Shown here piece by piece: positions 4,363 to 5,131 of a DNA stretch of 5,131 nucleotides (position 1 is the first letter of the stretch; each line of letters begins with the position of its first letter). The DNA is from Desulfobulbaceae bacterium. Its GTDB lineage: Bacteria; Desulfobacterota; Desulfobulbia; Desulfobulbales; SURF-16. The stretch covers positions 1 to 5,131 of the forward strand of contig JAGHCC010000367.1 of assembly GCA_021160685.1 (NCBI GenBank), read 5' to 3'. The notes under the pieces are model-generated. The model made no database searches. It was not told the DNA's origin and saw only the letters and a program-made list of their open reading frames with translations. The position numbers and the translations under genes were made by a program.

Positions 4363-5131
4363 ATCGGGTTTCTCCAATCTGATATTTGTCAGACCGGCGG
4401 CGCCAAGACGGCTTGCCTCCGGTCTGCTGTCGCTTCCGGCCCCGAGAAAGGCCTGCCGAAGTTTGGGGTCGGCCAGCAATTTTTCACTGTTGCCTGAGTG
4501 GATGATCCGGCCATTGGCTAGTAGGTAAGCGGAGGTGGAAGCGGACAGGGCCCGGGCCGCGTTCTGCTCCACCAGTAAAATCGTCACACCGGAACGGGAA
4601 AGCTGACGGATGATAGCAAAAATCTCATCGGTGATTAACGGCGCAAGCCCCAGGCTGGGTTCGTCCAGCAGGAGCAGCCGGGGCCGGGCCATCAGAGCCC
4701 TGCCCATGGCCACCATCTGCTGTTCGCCGCCGGACAGGGTGGCGGCCTGCTGATCTCTTCGCTCTGCCAGTTTGGGGAAACGCGAGAAAACTTCCTCCAT
4801 CCCCTGTCTCACCTTTGATTTGTTTAGTTTCAGGGCCAAAGCGCCGAGTTGCAGATTTTCGAAAACCGTAAGTTCGCCAAAAAGCTCCCTGCCTTCAGGT
4901 GAAAGAGCCAGCCCCTGCCGAACCATGCGTACGGCTGAAAAATTGGTTACATCAGTTCCTTCAAAGAATATGGAACCCCGGCTCGGCCGCACCAGTCCCA
5001 TGACCGCTTTCAGCAGGGTGGACTTGCCGGCGCCATTGGGACCCAGCACGGCCAGGGTCATGCCCCGGGGAACATCCAGGTCCAGGGCCCGCAGGGCCGG
5101 GACGGGCCCGAAGCGCTTCTCCAGTCCGCGA
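3052..5131 (-). CDS. LivF-type ABC ATPase fused in frame to a phenylacetate-CoA-ligase-like enzyme, 5' end beyond the window
   Basis: One open frame runs from the right edge to TAG at 3052-3054. ATG 5061 is not the start: the 23 codons upstream read RGLEKRFGPVPALRALDLDVPRG, the normal beginning of a LivF domain, so the gene is cut by the window. Counting from the Met at 5061, the ATPase shows Walker A GPNGAGKST (7-15), the LivF stretch LALSPEGRELFGELTV (51-66), signature LSGGEQQ (109-115), Walker B LLLLDEPS (129-136) and the LivF-typical VEQN (164-167) in place of the switch His. The domain ends at FLG near 207, the usual LivF end. About 26 linker residues follow without a stop, then a 436-residue AMP-forming ligase. 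LivF would energise import of the bound substrate; the ligase would convert the acid to its CoA ester with ATP. A frameshift that removed a stop between two adjacent genes is the main alternative, because the ligase keeps its own ribosome-binding site and ATG. Other Liv subunits are presumably upstream, outside the window. Confidence 0.85.
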   Translation of the reverse strand, partial: RGLEKRFGPVPALRALDLDVPRGMTLAVLGPNGAGKSTLLKAVMGLVRPSRGSIFFEGTDVTNFSAVRMVRQGLALSPEGRELFGELTVFENLQLGALALKLNKSKVRQGMEEVFSRFPKLAERRDQQAATLSGGEQQMVAMGRALMARPRLLLLDEPSLGLAPLITDEIFAIIRQLSRSGVTILLVEQNAARALSASTSAYLLANGRIIHSGNSEKLLADPKLRQAFLGAGSDSRPEASRLGAAGLTNIRLEKPDMTNQSFMPSFKSEEELHAHQLKGLQWTINHVYQGSSFYRTQLEKAGIQPSDIQSLDDLQKLPFTSADDLRDGYPFPLRSVPYEQITRIHASSGTTGKRKILAYTQKDVDDWIDFFARSYEMAGITPMDRVQIAVGYGVWTAGMGFQLGCERIGAMAVPAGPGNIDLQCQFMLDFQSTVFCSTASMALLMAEEIHKRGIADKINIKKIIYGSERSSVSMRQKISELFGGAELFDIPGLTELYGPGTGIECPNHDCIHYWADYYILEILDPETLKPVEPGDWGEMVVTTLCKEAAPLVRYRTRDITRIIPGPCTCGSIMPRHSRIRGRSDDMMKFRGVNIYPSSIDSILSEIPGLGSEYQVHLSRDDASGRDSMKLVVEQGEHCDKKRSIELARETVHQMKKKLLVTPDVEVVKYGSLPRSERKSQRVFDTRLQDDIV
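4372..4375 (-). promoter_or_regulatory. Internal ribosome binding site before the ligase module
   Basis: On the minus strand GGAG lies 9 bases upstream of ATG 4362, where the ligase homology begins. This would allow independent translation of the ligase although the frame from the ATPase is open throughout. Confidence 0.55.

Overview
The window reads as a piece of an anaerobic, Gram-negative, probably deltaproteobacterial (Desulfobacterota-like) genome or metagenome contig. This is an inference from the gene content (a branched-chain-type ABC uptake system next to a phenylacetate-CoA-ligase-like enzyme, a RelE-type toxin/antitoxin pair, a CPA2 antiporter) and from a GC-rich palindromic repeat of a kind I associate with such genomes. 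No rRNA, tRNA, CRISPR or insertion sequence is visible.

Layout. Bases 1-186 form an almost perfect fold-back palindrome (90-base arms, 6-base loop) whose right arm is coding sequence of a cation:proton antiporter. This looks like a contig-end chimera. The antiporter continues rightwards, is broken by an in-frame TGA at 211-213, and ends at 849. After a short gap comes an AT-rich toxin-first toxin-antitoxin operon (967-1558), with a possible leaderless promoter and an inverted repeat over the toxin start codon. A strong bidirectional terminator (1626-1675) separates it from the convergent minus-strand genes.

On the minus strand, transcription enters from the right edge. A LivF-type ABC ATPase, cut by the window end, is joined in one open frame to a complete phenylacetate-CoA-ligase-like enzyme (3052-5131). 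A GC-rich palindromic repeat that also forms a terminator-like hairpin follows (2946-3047). Then comes a periplasmic amino-acid/aromatic-acid-type binding protein with a signal peptide (1694-2863).

How the genes could work together: the binding protein would capture a substrate in the periplasm, the Liv-type ABC transporter (permeases presumably beyond the right edge) would import it, and the ligase would trap it as a CoA thioester. If the ATPase-ligase fusion is real it would physically couple import to CoA activation, which is the most interesting possibility here. A retained ribosome-binding site and ATG at the ligase start leave open separate translation or a frameshift artefact.
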